A stretch of DNA of 64,000 nt from Certhia americana. Taxonomy: Eukaryota > Chordata > Aves > Passeriformes > Certhiidae. The number at the start of each line of letters is the position of its first letter. Within the stretch, counting starts at the first letter, position 1. The notes beneath the pieces were generated by a model. It was not told where the DNA came from, ran no database searches, and saw only the letters and a program-made list of their open reading frames with translations. A program made the position numbers and the translations under genes. Shown one piece after another: positions 62,437 through 64,000 of the stretch. The stretch lies in contig CM031878.1 of NCBI GenBank assembly GCA_018697195.1, positions 65,320,741 through 65,384,740 of the forward strand. The letters are read 5' to 3'.

Positions 62437-63090
62437 GCTTCTAAAATTTGCAATGCAAGATTTTTAAAATTAAATATAAGATGTGTGCCTGTGGTCTTGT
62501 AGGGATATTATCCATTCACTATTTGTAAAACTGTTGCTCAGTAACAGAAGTTCGTCATGGGTGAGGATTTTTTATATTTACTGAAAAAATATTAAAGGTA
62601 GACTGGGATTGAAATTATGTAACATATGAAAGAATTCACAGGTAAAGGGATCAGTTAACAACTGACAAGAGAATCTCAGCTATTTGTAACTGTTATTTAT
62701 TCAAAACATAAAAGCTTTAGAGAGACGTCCATGGAGCTTATTCTTTCTAGACTGATAAACAAAAGTTGCTTGAAAGCTATTAAATTGTTTATACACACCA
62801 TTTTAAGAAACATAAATAATCCAACTGTGGTGGCATCAAGTTCCAAGACACAATATTCCCAAATGCACTACCTCACCTTGGACAGAGAACTGGCATAGAA
62901 CATGTGTCTGCAACTTAATGGCAAAATTAACACTTCATCACATGTAGCTATTTTTAAATAACTATCCTGACAACTGATATTACTAGAGAAAATCTCTGAA
63001 CAAAATCCTCCAATAATTCTCTGTATTATTTCTGGATTCATCTGTTATAGAACATAGAACAAAGTGCACACTGTTGTGACTATTATAACT

Positions 63091-63118
63091 AACCAAACCA
63101 AACAAAACAAAGCAAACA
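63091..63118. repeat. AAACC/AAAC low-complexity tract
   Basis: Short run of AACCAAACC and AAAC-type units; imperfect. Confidence 0.75.
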
Positions 63119-64000
63119 CCAGCTAGAGAAATACTCAAGTTTCAACTCTCAGTGTTCTCCATTGGGCATACATTTGACTTTCACTCCAAATCTGTATGAC
63201 AGCTTCCACTAGTTGCACAAATATCTAGGACTGGAACATTTATCCCTTCATCTTGATCTATCGAAAAAGGATTTAAAAGCTATTGGGGTGGTGAGGGAAG
63301 ACAGAGGAAACTCAAAACAACTCAAAAGTTGTGACTGTAAAAATCCTCTGGAAAACTAAAATAGTACAAAAAAAAAAAAAAATCATATGAAATTCTTATG
63401 CAGTTACAAACCTTAGTAAAAGAATTTGGAGTTTTTTATTAAAAGAAGCAAAAGCTAAAATAGCAATTTGTAGATCAGCCTATGAATCTTAGTATAGCTG
63501 ACTGGTTTTTTAACAACAGTACTGCTTTAAGTACAAAAAAACCCTCAAACCTTCCCCAGTGATAATTCTTTTGGCATTTTGGGCTACAATATTTCTGGCA
63601 TCCATCAGAGGCAAAAGTAAAAACACAAAACTCCATATTTGGAACAGAACAAAAATGATGCAGGACTGAACATTTAAACATTACTAGAACATAATTGTTT
63701 GGTACTCTTTGGAAACATACAAAATAGGCAATAAATCTGAAATTAACCCAAGTTGTATTCGCACTAAATGACAGAGAGTGGCAAGTGTGAGACTGTGAAA
63801 ACTCAGCTTTTTATTTTGTTTTTTGAAAAAACCCCAACCAATTCCTGTTAAAGAAGGCTGAGTACAAAATAAAGATATGCTTTATTCAACTCAGTGAAAT
63901 TAAAATACGTAAGATATTGTTAAAATAAATTTGTTTTGTAGATGTCTAAACACTGAAGTTAAAGCTATATATTTTTTAGGTTGGCTATGTAATTTTTATT

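Larger units (their letters stand above)
61192..64000. other. AT-rich non-coding stretch
   Basis: No supported gene or recognised transposable element up to the window edge. Contains a perfect 20-bp palindrome (62233-62252), a TAATCT hexamer tract (62398-62436), an AAACC/AAAC tract (63091-63118) and an A14 run near 63367. The longest frame (63475-63681, minus) has no recognisable similarity. Confidence 0.5.

Overview
The window looks like AT-rich, essentially non-coding DNA from a vertebrate nuclear genome, most likely a bird. The main evidence is a set of degenerate CR1 (chicken repeat 1) LINE fragments with recognisable 3' ends and reverse-transcriptase pieces. Several blocks also resemble avian endogenous-retrovirus LTRs, and there are simple-sequence arrays of the kind usual in vertebrate chromosomes. 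Stop codons are dense in all frames. The longest open frames are about 130 codons, roughly what chance gives in DNA this AT-rich. None resembles a host protein; the only recognisable protein similarity is to CR1 reverse transcriptase. I see no rRNA, tRNA, CRISPR array, operon or bacterial feature. The window is therefore intergenic or lies inside a very large intron; the sequence alone does not say which.

Layout. 1-9 kb: AT-rich single-copy-looking DNA with one CR1 3' fragment (683-832), a striking 36-bp near-perfect palindrome (1061-1096) and an A/C-rich low-complexity patch (2930-3070). 9-14.2 kb: an LTR-retrotransposon-like block, a CR1 fragment and a second retroelement-like block. 14.2-19.8 kb: featureless AT-rich DNA. 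19.8-26 kb: the most repeat-dense part, with an old CR1 reverse-transcriptase piece, two 96%-identical copies of a 136-bp segment 3.3 kb apart, an LTR-like block, an ERVL-like LTR end and a second CR1 reverse-transcriptase piece. 26-44 kb: mostly AT-rich unique-looking DNA with two CR1 3' ends, a 36-bp perfect tandem duplication and CAAA, TA and AAT arrays. 44-54.5 kb: a minus-strand LTR-like block, a GGTTTT/T-rich tract, a well-preserved CR1 3' piece, adjacent GATA and TTGG arrays, an internally deleted CR1, and a minus-strand LTR with TATA box and polyadenylation signal. 54.5-64 kb: two GC-richer blocks, a TCAC array abutting a CR1 3' end, then AT-rich DNA to the end.

There is no gene system to reconstruct. 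The content is a record of repeat insertion and decay plus simple-repeat growth. Calls made by comparison with remembered repeat-family consensus sequences (CR1 and avian LTRs) have approximate boundaries. The CR1 calls are secure as a class; the LTR subclass calls are tentative. I found nothing that supports a previously undescribed functional system. The best leads are the 36-bp palindrome, the paired 136-bp duplication and one possible unannotated exon near 49.5-49.7 kb.
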